From JACRLW01 sp050181465 (GTDB taxonomy: Bacteria > Planctomycetota > UBA1135 > UBA2386): 64,000 nucleotides of DNA. Where the stretch lies: positions 124,001-188,000 of the forward strand of contig JBFXDD010000003.1 in NCBI GenBank assembly GCA_050181465.1. The letters are read 5' to 3'. Positions 1 through 8,666 of the stretch are shown one piece after another. The notes under the pieces were generated by a model. The model did no database searches. It saw only the letters and a list, made by a program, of their open reading frames with translations, and had not been told where the DNA came from. Made by a program: the position numbers and the translations under genes. The first letter of the stretch is position 1, and every line of letters starts with the position of its first letter.

Positions 1-583
1 TCGTGCCGGTCAGGTCCAACGCCGCCCGCGCGTCATCGAGCTCCCCACGCTCGCGAGAAGCGCGCGCAAGCAGCACGAGAGCCCAGCCGTGGTCGACGGA
101 ATCACGGACTGCGAAACGGTGCCAAGTCCGGCGTGGCAAGCGACCCTGGAGTTCCGCCGCGTCGAGGTCCGCTACGCCCGCCTCGACCCGGCGCAGGAGC
201 CAAACTACGGCGGCCGCCTCCATGCGATCGGCTGCGGCGCTCTCGGCGGCGATCGACGCTACCGAGACTCGATCGAGCGCGTGGACGACCGCGCGCTTGC
301 CGGCCCGCCAACCGGCGAGCTCGAGCTGTTCGAGTTGAGTCAGCGCGAGCAGCCACGCGGCGGTGTTGGCTGCAGTCGGCGCCACCTGCGCATCCAGGAG
401 CGCTTCGAATGCCGCAAGTGCACGGCGCGCGGAGCCGGAGTCCGCGGCGGCGATCAGAGCGGCATGGGACTCGCGCAGGTCGATAGCGAAGCGAGAGTCC
501 TCCTCGCCGACCGCAGCGTCCCGCCGACATCCGATCAGAAGGGTCACGCCCAGCACGCCGACGGATCGAAGTCCGAGGTCCAC
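1..583 (-). CDS. Lipoprotein, helical repeat-like, 3' end beyond window
   Basis: This reading frame is open from a GTG at 581-583 to the window edge, and an in-frame TAG lies just upstream of that GTG. The N-terminus has a hydrophobic stretch ending in a lipobox (LLIGC, Cys at residue 19), so an exported lipoprotein is likely. The rest is alanine-, leucine- and arginine-rich, predicted helical, and resembles degenerate TPR-type repeats without a clear signature. It starts 34 bases after the sigma-partner gene in the same direction, so it is probably the third gene of that operon. I recognise no family. A TPR or CHAT-type output protein would fit the context but is only a guess. Confidence 0.6.
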   Translation of the reverse strand, partial: MDLGLRSVGVLGVTLLIGCRRDAAVGEEDSRFAIDLRESHAALIAAADSGSARRALAAFEALLDAQVAPTAANTAAWLLALTQLEQLELAGWRAGKRAVVHALDRVSVASIAAESAAADRMEAAAVVWLLRRVEAGVADLDAAELQGRLPRRTWHRFAVRDSVDHGWALVLLARASRERGELDDARAALDLTGT

Positions 584-617
584 GGGAAGATGCTACGCCG
601 GACGGCCGGCCTCCGGG

Positions 618-1226
618 TCAGCGCGACTGGCGATGCGTCACGTACTGCGGCAACGAGGATCCCAGTCGGTAGATCGTGAGCTGGAATTCGATGCGCGCCA
701 CTCCGGCAAGCGCAGCGACAGGCACTTCGATCGGACCGGGACTCGCATCCTCGCTACGCCAGAGTTCGATCCCCGGCTGGTCGTGGGCATCGAGCGCGCG
801 GACGATCAACTCGAGCCGCCCCTCGTCCGGGGAGAAGTCGCGGGCCGACAACTGCACCGCACCGAAGGCACCCTGGTCGCGGAGTGCGAATCGCTGTTCG
901 CCGAGGTAGCGGTCGTGGCGTCCGCCGCCATCGCCGTCCGCAACCCAGGATCGCATCCAGGGATTGACGAGGAATCCGAACACGAGCGCAGCCGCGGCAG
1001 CGCCCAGCAGCCAACCCCAAGGGATCCGCCGACGGCGTTGCTGCGCTTCCATCTGCACGCGGAACCCGGCGAGGATCGAGTCCTCCCCCACGACCGGAGT
1101 TCGCGCATCCTGCATGACACGCTCGCGCAGCACGGTGTCGCCCCGGGCGAGGCGATCGAGGCGGGCCACATCGTCCTCGTCCGCACCGCCGTCGGCTCGG
1201 ACCATGGGATCACCGTCACTTGTCAT
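618..1226 (-). CDS. Membrane-anchored partner of ECF sigma factor
   Basis: This 202-residue protein has an acidic and basic cytoplasmic N-terminus, one membrane segment at about residues 70-87 (WGWLLG to GFLV), and an external C-terminal domain of about 110 residues. Its ATG lies 11 bases inside the end of the sigma gene, which implies translational coupling. Gene order and topology suggest an anti-sigma or signal-receiving role. The usual zinc-finger HxxxCxxC motif is absent, so it does not belong to the ZAS class. The function rests on position and is inferred. Confidence 0.65.
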   Translation of the reverse strand: MTSDGDPMVRADGGADEDDVARLDRLARGDTVLRERVMQDARTPVVGEDSILAGFRVQMEAQQRRRRIPWGWLLGAAAAALVFGFLVNPWMRSWVADGDGGGRHDRYLGEQRFALRDQGAFGAVQLSARDFSPDEGRLELIVRALDAHDQPGIELWRSEDASPGPIEVPVAALAGVARIEFQLTIYRLGSSLPQYVTHRQSR

Positions 1227-1860
1227 CGGCACCTCGACTCGGCTCGCCAGGCTCGCCGAAGGACCGGCGCAACCACACACGAAGCCGCGACATCGCCCGA
1301 TAGTAGCGCGTCTTGAGCGTGCCCTGCGAGACCGACAACGCGTTCGCAGCCTCATCGAAAGTCATGGCGCGAAAGTGTCGGGCCTCGACTACCTCGAACT
1401 CCTCCGGCAGAAGCCGTGCCATCGCCCCGTGCAAGATGGCGGCATCGTGGACACTGAGGGCGACTGCCGACTCGTCCACCAGGTCGGCTGCGATCCGCTC
1501 GAACTCCTGACGGCTCTCAGTTCGCGAGCCGCGCCGATGATCGAAGAGGGTGAGCACACAGAAGCGGTAGACCCAGGTCTCGAGCGATGCGATTCCGCCG
1601 AACTTCGGCAGTGCCGCCCAAACCCGCGCGAAGACCTCCTGCGAGACCTCACCCAATGCGTCCGACCCCAGCGGGGGGCCGCCTCGTTTCGAGAGACTCG
1701 AAAGAACGCGAGGGATGAGGCGCATGCGGTCGAGAAATCGTCGGGACGCTTCGTCGTCCCCGGCCAGGACCGCCCGCACGAGGGCGAGGTCGGCGCTGCG
1801 GGTTCGGTCCGTGTTCGTGGACGGGGCCGACGGTTGGTTGGAGGAATCCTCGAAGTCCAC
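1216..1860 (-). CDS. ECF-type RNA polymerase sigma factor
   Basis: This 214-residue protein has the two-domain ECF sigma-70 layout. Region 2 lies around residues 25-110 (the SQEVFARVW and LETWVYRF segments). Region 4 lies at about 150-205 with a helix-turn-helix (MTFDEAANALSVSQGTLKTR). Such factors redirect RNA polymerase to a small regulon. It heads an operon with the membrane partner that overlaps its 3' end. About 127 bases separate it from the neighbouring gene's stop, enough for a promoter. The inducing signal cannot be read from the sequence. Confidence 0.9.
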   Translation of the reverse strand: MDFEDSSNQPSAPSTNTDRTRSADLALVRAVLAGDDEASRRFLDRMRLIPRVLSSLSKRGGPPLGSDALGEVSQEVFARVWAALPKFGGIASLETWVYRFCVLTLFDHRRGSRTESRQEFERIAADLVDESAVALSVHDAAILHGAMARLLPEEFEVVEARHFRAMTFDEAANALSVSQGTLKTRYYRAMSRLRVWLRRSFGEPGEPSRGADDK

Positions 1861-1987
1861 GGAGAGTTCGCGCAGGGGACGGCGGAAGGCATCGAGCCGT
1901 ATTCGGCTGGGGTCTACCGCCCGGGCAGTTGAGTCTACCTATCGCGAAGCGTCGGAAAGTTCGCCGGGTGCTTCCAGAGTGCGCGGG

Positions 1988-3001
1988 TCAGCGATCGCGC
2001 GTTGCCGCATCCGCACCGCGAAGTCCGGCGCGGTCACGGATGCTCAGCGTGATCTGCAGCCGAAGCTCGGTCGGCAGCGGCCAGGGCCACGAGAACACCA
2101 CGCGATCCATCGAGGGAACACTCCATGTCATCGCGGACAGCAACGGTGTGGGATCGATCGGCTGCCCGAAGACGGCGAGGTGCAGGCTGGCCCAATCGAT
2201 GTCGCTCAGACCGTCGACATCGCGAAGCTCGAGATCGAAGGTGCCGTCCGGGCGCAGTCGCACCGCCACCTGCGGCGCGCGCGGATCCAGCTGTCCAGCG
2301 AAGTGCAGAACGGTGACTCCGTCGATGTCAGCCGAGCCTGACTCAGCATCGCGAATCGGCGCGCCGTTCGAATCGACGTCGAGACCCGAACGCACGTCGA
2401 TCAGCCGAACCTGCGCGATCGCACTGAGATCGACCAGGCCGGCCAGGACCTCCGGCGCACTCGCGAGATCGTCGAGATCGAAGGCGTCGCCGCCGGCGAG
2501 GACCGGATCGCGCGGATCACCGGTGGGCAGCACCGGATTCTGGCCGGCGAGGTTGACAAACGAAGCGTGCGGCCGAACTCCGAGCGGGCCGGCGGAAGTC
2601 GGCGGTCCGACGTAGCGCGAAGGAAAGCGCGCGAAGTGCACGCCGTCGCTGCTGACCTCGACGAAGACCGCCTCGGCGAAGACTGCAGTCCCGCCGGCGA
2701 GGAAGGGGTTCTCGGCGACCAGGAAGTCGACCCCGGGCCCGTCGGTGATCGGCGAGTCGAATCCGAGGGTGAGGAATCCGCCGATCCCGAGCGTGTGCAC
2801 GTGCGTGGAACCGACGCCGAGCCCCCCACCCTGTGGCGCGCCGAGCGCGAGAGTCGGCGAGAAGATGCCCCCACCGGCACCGCCCCGCGTGTCGAAGGCG
2901 ACCACCGCAGTCGCGAAAGCACTCGGGGTCTGCGCAACGACCGCCGCGAAGTTCGACGCACTGAGCGCTGCGACGGCAAGGCACGAGAAGGAGCGAATCA
3001 T
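1988..3001 (-). CDS. Secreted surface protein divergent from B12 riboswitch
   Basis: This 337-residue protein has a signal peptide (residues 1-23, ending AAVVA). The beta-rich body carries segments typical of a widespread secreted family usually annotated only as cell surface protein: LGFDSPITDGPGVDFLVAENP, VEVSSDGVHFARFPS, GGDAFDLDDLA and ADIDGVTVLH. From memory, members of this family often sit near cobalamin-transport genes in other bacteria, which would fit its divergent position about 80 bases from the riboswitch. The riboswitch faces the other way, so this gene has its own promoter. A B12-related role is inference, while secretion is well supported. Confidence 0.75.
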   Translation of the reverse strand: MIRSFSCLAVAALSASNFAAVVAQTPSAFATAVVAFDTRGGAGGGIFSPTLALGAPQGGGLGVGSTHVHTLGIGGFLTLGFDSPITDGPGVDFLVAENPFLAGGTAVFAEAVFVEVSSDGVHFARFPSRYVGPPTSAGPLGVRPHASFVNLAGQNPVLPTGDPRDPVLAGGDAFDLDDLASAPEVLAGLVDLSAIAQVRLIDVRSGLDVDSNGAPIRDAESGSADIDGVTVLHFAGQLDPRAPQVAVRLRPDGTFDLELRDVDGLSDIDWASLHLAVFGQPIDPTPLLSAMTWSVPSMDRVVFSWPWPLPTELRLQITLSIRDRAGLRGADAATRDR

Positions 3002-3081
3002 GGGCAGAGGGTGCGAGCGATAGGGCCGGCACCTCTTCGCGGCAAGTCCGCGCGCATTTGACGACCGCGTGAGCCCCAGCT

Positions 3082-3230
3082 ACCCTCGCCCGCGTTCCGG
3101 GTACCGGAAGCGAGGTGCAAATCCTCCGCGGGCCCGCCGCTGTAAGCGCAGAGAAGCGTTGCGACAAGCCACTGGCGCAAGCCGGGAAGGTGCAACGGTT
3201 CGAGGAAGCGCAAGCCAGAAGACGGCCCGG
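3082..3230 (+). promoter_or_regulatory. Cobalamin (AdoCbl) riboswitch
   Basis: The conserved blocks occur in order: GGTGCAAATCC (about 3114-3124), GCGGGCCCGCCGCTGTAA (about 3128-3145), AAGCCACTG (about 3166-3174), GCCGGGAAGG (3181-3190), and the closing GAAGCGCAAGCCAGAAGAC (about 3204-3222), which includes the B12-box AAGCCAGAAGAC. This is the classic class-I cobalamin aptamer. Downstream, AGACGG at 3220-3225 can pair with CCGTC at 3244-3248, which may form the expression platform before the SD-like AAGGAG at 3261-3266. It would repress the two downstream propeller genes when cobalamin is plentiful. The outer boundaries are approximate. Confidence 0.95.
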
Positions 3231-3275
3231 AACGCTCACGAATCCGTCGTCTCTCGTGGAAAGGAGACCGAAGGC

Positions 3276-4667
3276 TTGCACTCTCCACCGCCCAACTCAC
3301 GGGCGCCAGGTTTCCTGGTCGCCGTCGTCTCTTCGCCCGTCGCGGGCTCCTTCGCTCGGGTGATTCGAGGCATCGCGTTCGCGGTGCTTCTCGGTGCCGT
3401 CCACGCGCAAGCGCTGCCGCTGCGTCCCGGATTCTCGGCCACCCTTCAGGTGCAGACCCACAGCGCGGCCTGGCGACAGCGCGGCTTGGCCGCCGGCCAG
3501 TTCGGCGACGACGTCTACTTCGCGCGGGGCAACGAACTCTTCCACCAGCGCGGCGCCAACCTTCCCACCTCGCTGGGATTCACTTCCGGCGGCAGCGACA
3601 TCGGGTTCGTCGCACGCCCCGCGAACAGCAGTCGCTTGTTCTTCAGCGAGTACGGCAACGGGATCGTGATGGCGCACGACCTCGCTACGGGTCTACAGAC
3701 ACCGATCGCGACGGTGCGCAACGCATTCGATCTCGACCTGGCGATCGATGGGACCGTGCTCTTGTCCGCGAACCCAGGCTGGCCCGCGGCCGGTTCGAAC
3801 TCCGCGATCTTCGCGGTTACGACCGGCGGTGCCACCCACCGCGTTCTGCAACTCCTCGGACCGTCCGGCCCACTTCTGGTCCTGCCGTCCGGCGATCTGC
3901 TGGTCGCCGAACTCGGCGTGAACTCGCCGCCGACTCCGGGCGGCGTGCGGATCCTGCGACTGAGCGCCGGGCAGCTCGCGAACGCGATCGCATCGCGTCA
4001 GACGCTCACGACGCGCGACGCGACGGTCTTCACGAACGGACTCGATGGTGCCTTCGATCTGGCCGCCGACGACCGCGGCGCGATCTACGTCAGCGATCCG
4101 AACTTCGGTGACGTCCGGCGCATCGCCGCCGACGGGAGCATCGATCCCTTTCCGCTACTCGCTCGGCAGTCGAAGAGCACGCTCGACCTGGCCTTCCTCG
4201 ACGGCGGCCCGGCAGCCTTCTTGCCTCGGCAACGCGACGACTCCGGCACCTTGTGGTGCGCACTGAGCGACTTCACGACCGCCGCCGAGATCGTCGCCGT
4301 GCGACCGAGCCCGCCACGACTGGACTCACCCCAAGCGCCGGCTGTGCCACGCGGACCGGCCCGCATCGATGCCGCCGGCCTGTCGCCGCTCGCTCCTGCG
4401 ATCCTGCTGGTGAGCTGGTTGCCGCAGCGATCGCCGTGGCATCTCGCGACGCTGCGCGGTGCTGATCTCTTCACCACGCTCGATCCGACGCTCGCACCGG
4501 TCATCACTCCGCTGGTGGTCGACGGCCACGGCGACGCGAGCTTCCTCTTCGATCACCGCGGCGGCACATCGAGCGTTCGAATCACGCTCGAGGCCTGGAG
4601 CTTGCCCACCGGCGGGTCCGAGTTCGCCGCGATCTCAGAGCCCTTGGTCCTCGACCTTCTGCAGTGA
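3276..4667 (+). CDS. Secreted beta-propeller-like protein under B12 riboswitch
   Basis: The protein has about 463 residues. The start chosen is a TTG at 3276, nine bases after AAGGAG. A GTG at 3360 would give a shorter, more typical signal peptide (IRGIAFAVLLGAVHAQA) and is a real alternative. The mature protein has repeated propeller-blade-like units (GDDVYFARGNEL, SRLFFSEYGNG, DLAADDRGAIYVSDP, DLAFLDGG), similar to NHL/YncE-type folds, and a C-terminal beta module. It is the first gene after the cobalamin riboswitch, which suggests surface capture of B12 or a corrinoid, as with the BtuG propeller of Bacteroides. That role is inferred; the fold is judged only from repeats. Confidence 0.7.
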   Translation: MHSPPPNSRAPGFLVAVVSSPVAGSFARVIRGIAFAVLLGAVHAQALPLRPGFSATLQVQTHSAAWRQRGLAAGQFGDDVYFARGNELFHQRGANLPTSLGFTSGGSDIGFVARPANSSRLFFSEYGNGIVMAHDLATGLQTPIATVRNAFDLDLAIDGTVLLSANPGWPAAGSNSAIFAVTTGGATHRVLQLLGPSGPLLVLPSGDLLVAELGVNSPPTPGGVRILRLSAGQLANAIASRQTLTTRDATVFTNGLDGAFDLAADDRGAIYVSDPNFGDVRRIAADGSIDPFPLLARQSKSTLDLAFLDGGPAAFLPRQRDDSGTLWCALSDFTTAAEIVAVRPSPPRLDSPQAPAVPRGPARIDAAGLSPLAPAILLVSWLPQRSPWHLATLRGADLFTTLDPTLAPVITPLVVDGHGDASFLFDHRGGTSSVRITLEAWSLPTGGSEFAAISEPLVLDLLQ

Positions 4668-4684
4668 CACTCCGACTCAACTCC

Positions 4685-6010
4685 ATGACTCACCAACCAC
4701 GACTGCACTTCGCCGCTGCGCTGATCGCCGCGCTGCTCACTTCGATGTCGCTCGCGGCACAGACTCTCGAGCCGGGCTACTCCGCCACCGCCACGACGTT
4801 GCCGAACGGCACCAGCCTGAACCTGAAGCTCGTCGATCTCCGCGCCGACGTCCGCTTCGACGGCACGAGCGTCGTGTTCGACGACGGCCGCTCGACTTCG
4901 ACGCTTCTCACCTTTCCAGCCTTCACCTTCGGCTCCTTCCTCGTGCGCACGTCCGCGAGCACGGTCCTCTTCGGCGAGAGCAGCCAGGGCGATCTCTACC
5001 TGCTCCCGCTGAACGGCGGAGCTCCGCGCGTGCTCGCGCGGCTCCCGCTGAACTACGATGCCGTGCTCTGGAACGCCGGTGCGGTGCTCGTGTCGGCGAA
5101 GACCGGCGGATTCAGTTCGCCGCTCACCGAGATCTGGCACGTGGATCTCGGCAGCGGAGCACTGGACAAGCTCGCGGAGTTGCCGGGCGCTTCCGGCCCG
5201 CTCGATCTCGATCGCGGCGGCATCGTCTATGCGACCGCGAGCCTCGCCTTCCCGACGCCGCCGGGGACCGTCGAGATCCTGAGCTTCGACAACCGTCAGC
5301 TCCAGGGCGCGCTGGGCCCTACGCACCTTCTCTATTCCGACGCGCGGGTGATCTACCGCGGGCTCGACGCGGCGAGTGACCTCGCCGTCGACGGGGACGA
5401 GGACGTCTTCTTCGTCGACTGGATGAACGGGACCGTCGGCGAGCTCAGCCGGACGGGGCGAATGCCGCCGCGGGTCAGTGTGCTGCTCGACTACGCCGGT
5501 GCGACCTTCTCAGCGGGCTCGCTGCAGTATGTCGGCAGCAACAACCCGATGACGATCTTCGAGCCCTTCCAGCCGCAGTTCGGTCTGCGACTCTTGGTGA
5601 CGGAGAGCAACTTCGGCACCGGGGCAGCTCGGTCGAACTCGATTGAAGTCGCACCGGCGGTCCTGAGCTCGACGCCGAGCGGACCGATCCCGCTGGGCCG
5701 ATTCACGCTCGAGGTCGCGGGCGCCGCGCCGAACGGCTTCGCCGTGCTCGCGTTCGGTATCCAGACCGTCCTGGGCGAGCGGCTGATCGGAGTCCCGGGC
5801 TTCGAAGGCCCGATCCTCTGGAGTGACAGCCTGCTGCACGGCAGCCTGGAGTCGATCGGGATCCCGCTGGACGCGCAGGGTCGCGCCCAGGTCGCTCTGG
5901 CGAATCCGGGCGTCGGTCCACTTCTCGCGTTCGTCGCCCAGGCTGCGTTCGTCGACGCCAACACGCTGGTGCTCGGCGCGACAGCCCCACTGCGGCTGCG
6001 ACTGTTGTGA
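4685..6010 (+). CDS. Second secreted beta-propeller-like protein, same operon
   Basis: The 441-residue protein starts at an ATG 17 bases after the previous stop. A GTG at 4664 that overlaps that stop is an alternative start. It has a signal peptide (FAAALIAALLTSMSLAAQ) followed by propeller-like repeats parallel to those of its upstream neighbour (TSVVFDDGRS, GDLYLLPLNGG, DLAVDGDEDVFFVDW). The C-terminal module of about 105 residues (from LGRFTLEVAG) resembles the C-termini of other secreted proteins in this window. The two genes look like an ancient tandem duplication and should share control by the riboswitch. Cobalamin binding is plausible but not shown. Confidence 0.75.
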   Translation: MTHQPRLHFAAALIAALLTSMSLAAQTLEPGYSATATTLPNGTSLNLKLVDLRADVRFDGTSVVFDDGRSTSTLLTFPAFTFGSFLVRTSASTVLFGESSQGDLYLLPLNGGAPRVLARLPLNYDAVLWNAGAVLVSAKTGGFSSPLTEIWHVDLGSGALDKLAELPGASGPLDLDRGGIVYATASLAFPTPPGTVEILSFDNRQLQGALGPTHLLYSDARVIYRGLDAASDLAVDGDEDVFFVDWMNGTVGELSRTGRMPPRVSVLLDYAGATFSAGSLQYVGSNNPMTIFEPFQPQFGLRLLVTESNFGTGAARSNSIEVAPAVLSSTPSGPIPLGRFTLEVAGAAPNGFAVLAFGIQTVLGERLIGVPGFEGPILWSDSLLHGSLESIGIPLDAQGRAQVALANPGVGPLLAFVAQAAFVDANTLVLGATAPLRLRLL

Positions 6011-6456
6011 CGTGAGCGCTCGGTGGAAGTCCGAGTCCCGCCAACGAAACACCGAGTCTGCCGAGACAGGGCCCTCGTCAAGCCATCTTCCCCGGGACGA
6101 CTCGTGAACGCCTGCTGCGATCTCTCGACGACCTTCACGAGTAGTCCGGGCCAGCACCTCGTCGATCCGTTCTCCATCGAGGTCACTGGACCGATTCGGA
6201 TGACGAGTCCCACGAGGCGCGATGCCGCAGTTCGGATCGGGAGGCCGGGCAAAGTCATCCCCCAACCTCGTGGAGTCCGATGCGACGCGCGCGAACGTCG
6301 AGCACACCGGAGCCCCTGCCGTCGATCTCTCGATCGTCGCCGCGAGAGACCTTCACTCGAGGCGCTGATCGCGGACGGTGGCACGGACCGGATCGCCGTC
6401 GTGGTGTGAACGGTCACGAACGATTGATGCGGCCGGCCAGCCCACCATAGCCCCGA
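6011..6456. other. Convergent spacer, no gene seen
   Basis: These 446 bases lie between the 3' ends of the convergent propeller and TPR-sulfotransferase genes. Apart from a miniature copy of the dispersed repeat at 6090-6152, I see no credible reading frame, RNA gene or clear terminator. Confidence 0.5.
6090..6152 (-). repeat. Miniature derivative of the 180-bp repeat (copy G)
   Basis: These 63 bases hold both ends of the dispersed element with almost no interior. CCCGGGACGACTCGTGAACG joined to CCTGCTGCGAT is the right end inverted. GATCTCTCGACGACCTTCAC and the following AGTAGTCCGGGCC are the left end inverted. It looks like an internal-deletion derivative. Confidence 0.7.
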
Positions 6457-8235
6457 TCATTCGAGTCGATCCAGCAGCGGACGAAGTCGGTCCGCGTGCC
6501 GCCTCCACGCACCGATCGAGCTTCGATAGACCGGGCGACGGACCTGCTGCAGGCTCGCGGTCTTGACACCCCGCTCGGTGCGATGGAACTCGAGACACTG
6601 CGGCTCGAAAGGAAGTTCACAGCGATCGAGGATTCGGCGCGTCTCGGACTCCAAGTTGGCGACGAGATGCTCGTAGCGGATCTCGAGGAACGAGTCCGCA
6701 TCCAGCACGCTTCGCCAATGGTCCATCAGTTCGCGATAGAGCTTGATGTAGTCGCCGATCTCCGCGAGATCGAATGCGAAGCCCACATCACGTTCGAAGT
6801 TCTGTCGAAAGATCGAGTAGCCGACGTCCCGCTCGTCACGGATGCAATGGAGCACCGTGGCGTTCGGCAAGACGGCTCGAATGGCACCGAGCCGCGTGAA
6901 GTTCATCGGCAGCTTGTCCACCACGTTTCGAGCATCCGTCCGCGCGCGTCGACGCAGTTGCTCGACGATCGATGCGCCGACTTCGTGCAGCGCCTCCGGC
7001 CGAATGGTCTCGAAGGCCTCCGGGTAGCCACCGTCCAGCGCCTCGAAGGCGCGTTGCACGATCGTGGTCTCGCCGAGCCCGTGCACCTGGGAGTGCGACG
7101 CGAGAATCTGCTCCACGAGCGACGTGCCTGATCTGGGCAGTCCGACGATGAAGATCGGAGTGGGGTCCGCGCAGCCGACCGCGGCCCACGCGGCCTGCCG
7201 CTCGCGAGTGAAGACCTGCCGCACTCGCGCGAAAGACTCGGCGACCTTCCCAATGTCGAAGTCGATGGTCTCCCGTCTGGCGGCATTGGCACGAGCGAGT
7301 TGCTCGAACGACTCGGTGGGCTTCCCCAGATCCTCCAACACCTTCGCGTGTGCGAACCAAACGTCGTGGTCCTTGGCTCCGACTGCCGCGGGTTCGCGCG
7401 CGGCCGACTCGATCCACTCCGTGTGCTCGTCGGTGCCGACATGGTTGCGAGTCATGGCGAGCGTGATGCGCGGCTCGGCCATGGACGGCGCGAGGTCGAT
7501 CGCGAGTTGGAGTGAACGGATCGCGGCCTCGATCTGCCCGGCTTCGCGGAAGACCTGCCCCAGAGTCGCATGACCCCGCGGATCCGTGGGCGCAATCTTC
7601 AGAGCAGCACGGTAGTTCTCGATCGCCGCCGGATAGTCGCCCAACTCGCGATACGCGCCGGCGAGGTTCAACCGAGCCGCGAGCATGTTCGGAGCCAGTC
7701 GGGTTGCCTCCGCGAGATGCTCGACCGCGAGATCCAACGCGCCCTGTGACAGGAGACAAGTGCCCAGGTTGATCCGCAAGCGAGGATCTGCCGGCGCGAC
7801 CTCGATGCCGGCCGAGTACGCCGCAATCGCGGCATCGATCTCACCCAATCGCTCCAACGCGAGCCCGAGGCCGAAGTGATGCCCGGGCTCCTGACGGTTG
7901 CCTGCGATCGCGCGGCGAAATGCGTCACGCGCGCGACCGAATTCGCCGAGCGCAAACTGCACGTTGCCCAGCGTGGCGTGCGCGTCGGGTCGGCGATCGT
8001 CGAGCTTCAAGGCACGTCGGATCGATTGGAGCGCATCGCGCGGCCGATCCAGCGCGAGGCAAGCCGACGCCAGAAGAACCAGAGCGTTGACGTTGCCGGG
8101 TTCGATCTGCAGAACGCGACGGTACAGACCCTCCGCGCTCGCGAAATCGCGGGAGCGGTGACATGCGATGCCCTGCTGAAGCAGGGCGCGGGGGTCTCTG
8201 GGCGAAAAGGAGGGGGGAAGCCTGTGTGCCATCAC
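6457..8235 (-). CDS. TPR-domain sulfotransferase
   Basis: This 592-residue protein has two parts. Residues about 15-330 are tandem tetratricopeptide repeats (e.g. ARDAFRRAIA, AAIENYRAALKIAPTDPRGH). Residues about 355-590 are a sulfotransferase domain with the 5'-phosphosulfate-binding loop PIFIVGLPRSGTSLVEQIL (about 360-378) and a 3'-phosphate-binding region later (DERDVGYSIFRQNF). It should transfer sulfate from PAPS to a protein or glycan acceptor selected by the TPR part. No signal peptide is seen, so it is probably cytoplasmic. This TPR fusion is common in bacteria, but the acceptor is unknown. It stands alone, with its 3' end facing the propeller operon. Confidence 0.88.
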   Translation of the reverse strand: MMAHRLPPSFSPRDPRALLQQGIACHRSRDFASAEGLYRRVLQIEPGNVNALVLLASACLALDRPRDALQSIRRALKLDDRRPDAHATLGNVQFALGEFGRARDAFRRAIAGNRQEPGHHFGLGLALERLGEIDAAIAAYSAGIEVAPADPRLRINLGTCLLSQGALDLAVEHLAEATRLAPNMLAARLNLAGAYRELGDYPAAIENYRAALKIAPTDPRGHATLGQVFREAGQIEAAIRSLQLAIDLAPSMAEPRITLAMTRNHVGTDEHTEWIESAAREPAAVGAKDHDVWFAHAKVLEDLGKPTESFEQLARANAARRETIDFDIGKVAESFARVRQVFTRERQAAWAAVGCADPTPIFIVGLPRSGTSLVEQILASHSQVHGLGETTIVQRAFEALDGGYPEAFETIRPEALHEVGASIVEQLRRRARTDARNVVDKLPMNFTRLGAIRAVLPNATVLHCIRDERDVGYSIFRQNFERDVGFAFDLAEIGDYIKLYRELMDHWRSVLDADSFLEIRYEHLVANLESETRRILDRCELPFEPQCLEFHRTERGVKTASLQQVRRPVYRSSIGAWRRHADRLRPLLDRLE

Positions 8236-8381
8236 CGGGTGCGAGCAGGTGAGGCAGGCAGGAGCGAACTAGCCGATCACTCGACGAGGTTGCGCGGTAG
8301 TCGCGATGCAGACACTCACGGTACATGCGCGCGAGGTCGCGTCTCGATGCGCGACGGTGCGCGCGCCGTGCGCGCTTCTCG

Positions 8382-8666
8382 TCACTCTTCGCGCAACCGA
8401 GGCTCGTCGTCCTCCGAGAGCTTCGCAACCCGATGCATCAGCCGTGCCGCCACATCCGTCGGCACCGGCTGCACGTCGTGCAACCGATCGCGGAGCGATT
8501 GCACCAAGGTGGCAAAACTGCCGCCGAATCGCGCACAGAGATCGCAACCGGCAACGTGCGCTTCGATCCGAGTCCGCACGGAGTGATCGAGTTCACCATC
8601 GAAGTAGTCCGTGAGCATGGCGAGCACGTCACGACAGCCGAGTCCGGCAATTCGACGTTCTTCCAT
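8382..8666 (-). CDS. Zinc-finger anti-sigma factor
   Basis: This short protein of 94 residues carries the zf-HC2 motif HVAGCDLC (HxxxCxxC) at about residues 37-44, preceded by CRDVLAMLTDYFDGEL, the usual start of the family. It has no membrane segment, so it resembles soluble ZAS anti-sigma factors that respond to a redox or chemical signal. Its ATG overlaps the sigma stop by one base (TGATG), which implies translational coupling. It is expected to hold the upstream-encoded sigma factor inactive. Confidence 0.88.
   Translation of the reverse strand: MEERRIAGLGCRDVLAMLTDYFDGELDHSVRTRIEAHVAGCDLCARFGGSFATLVQSLRDRLHDVQPVPTDVAARLMHRVAKLSEDDEPRLREE

Noticed and set aside
3069..3275. An N-terminal extension of the first propeller gene through the riboswitch
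   Set aside because: The region is occupied by the conserved aptamer, and the encoded peptide is Arg-rich without pattern.
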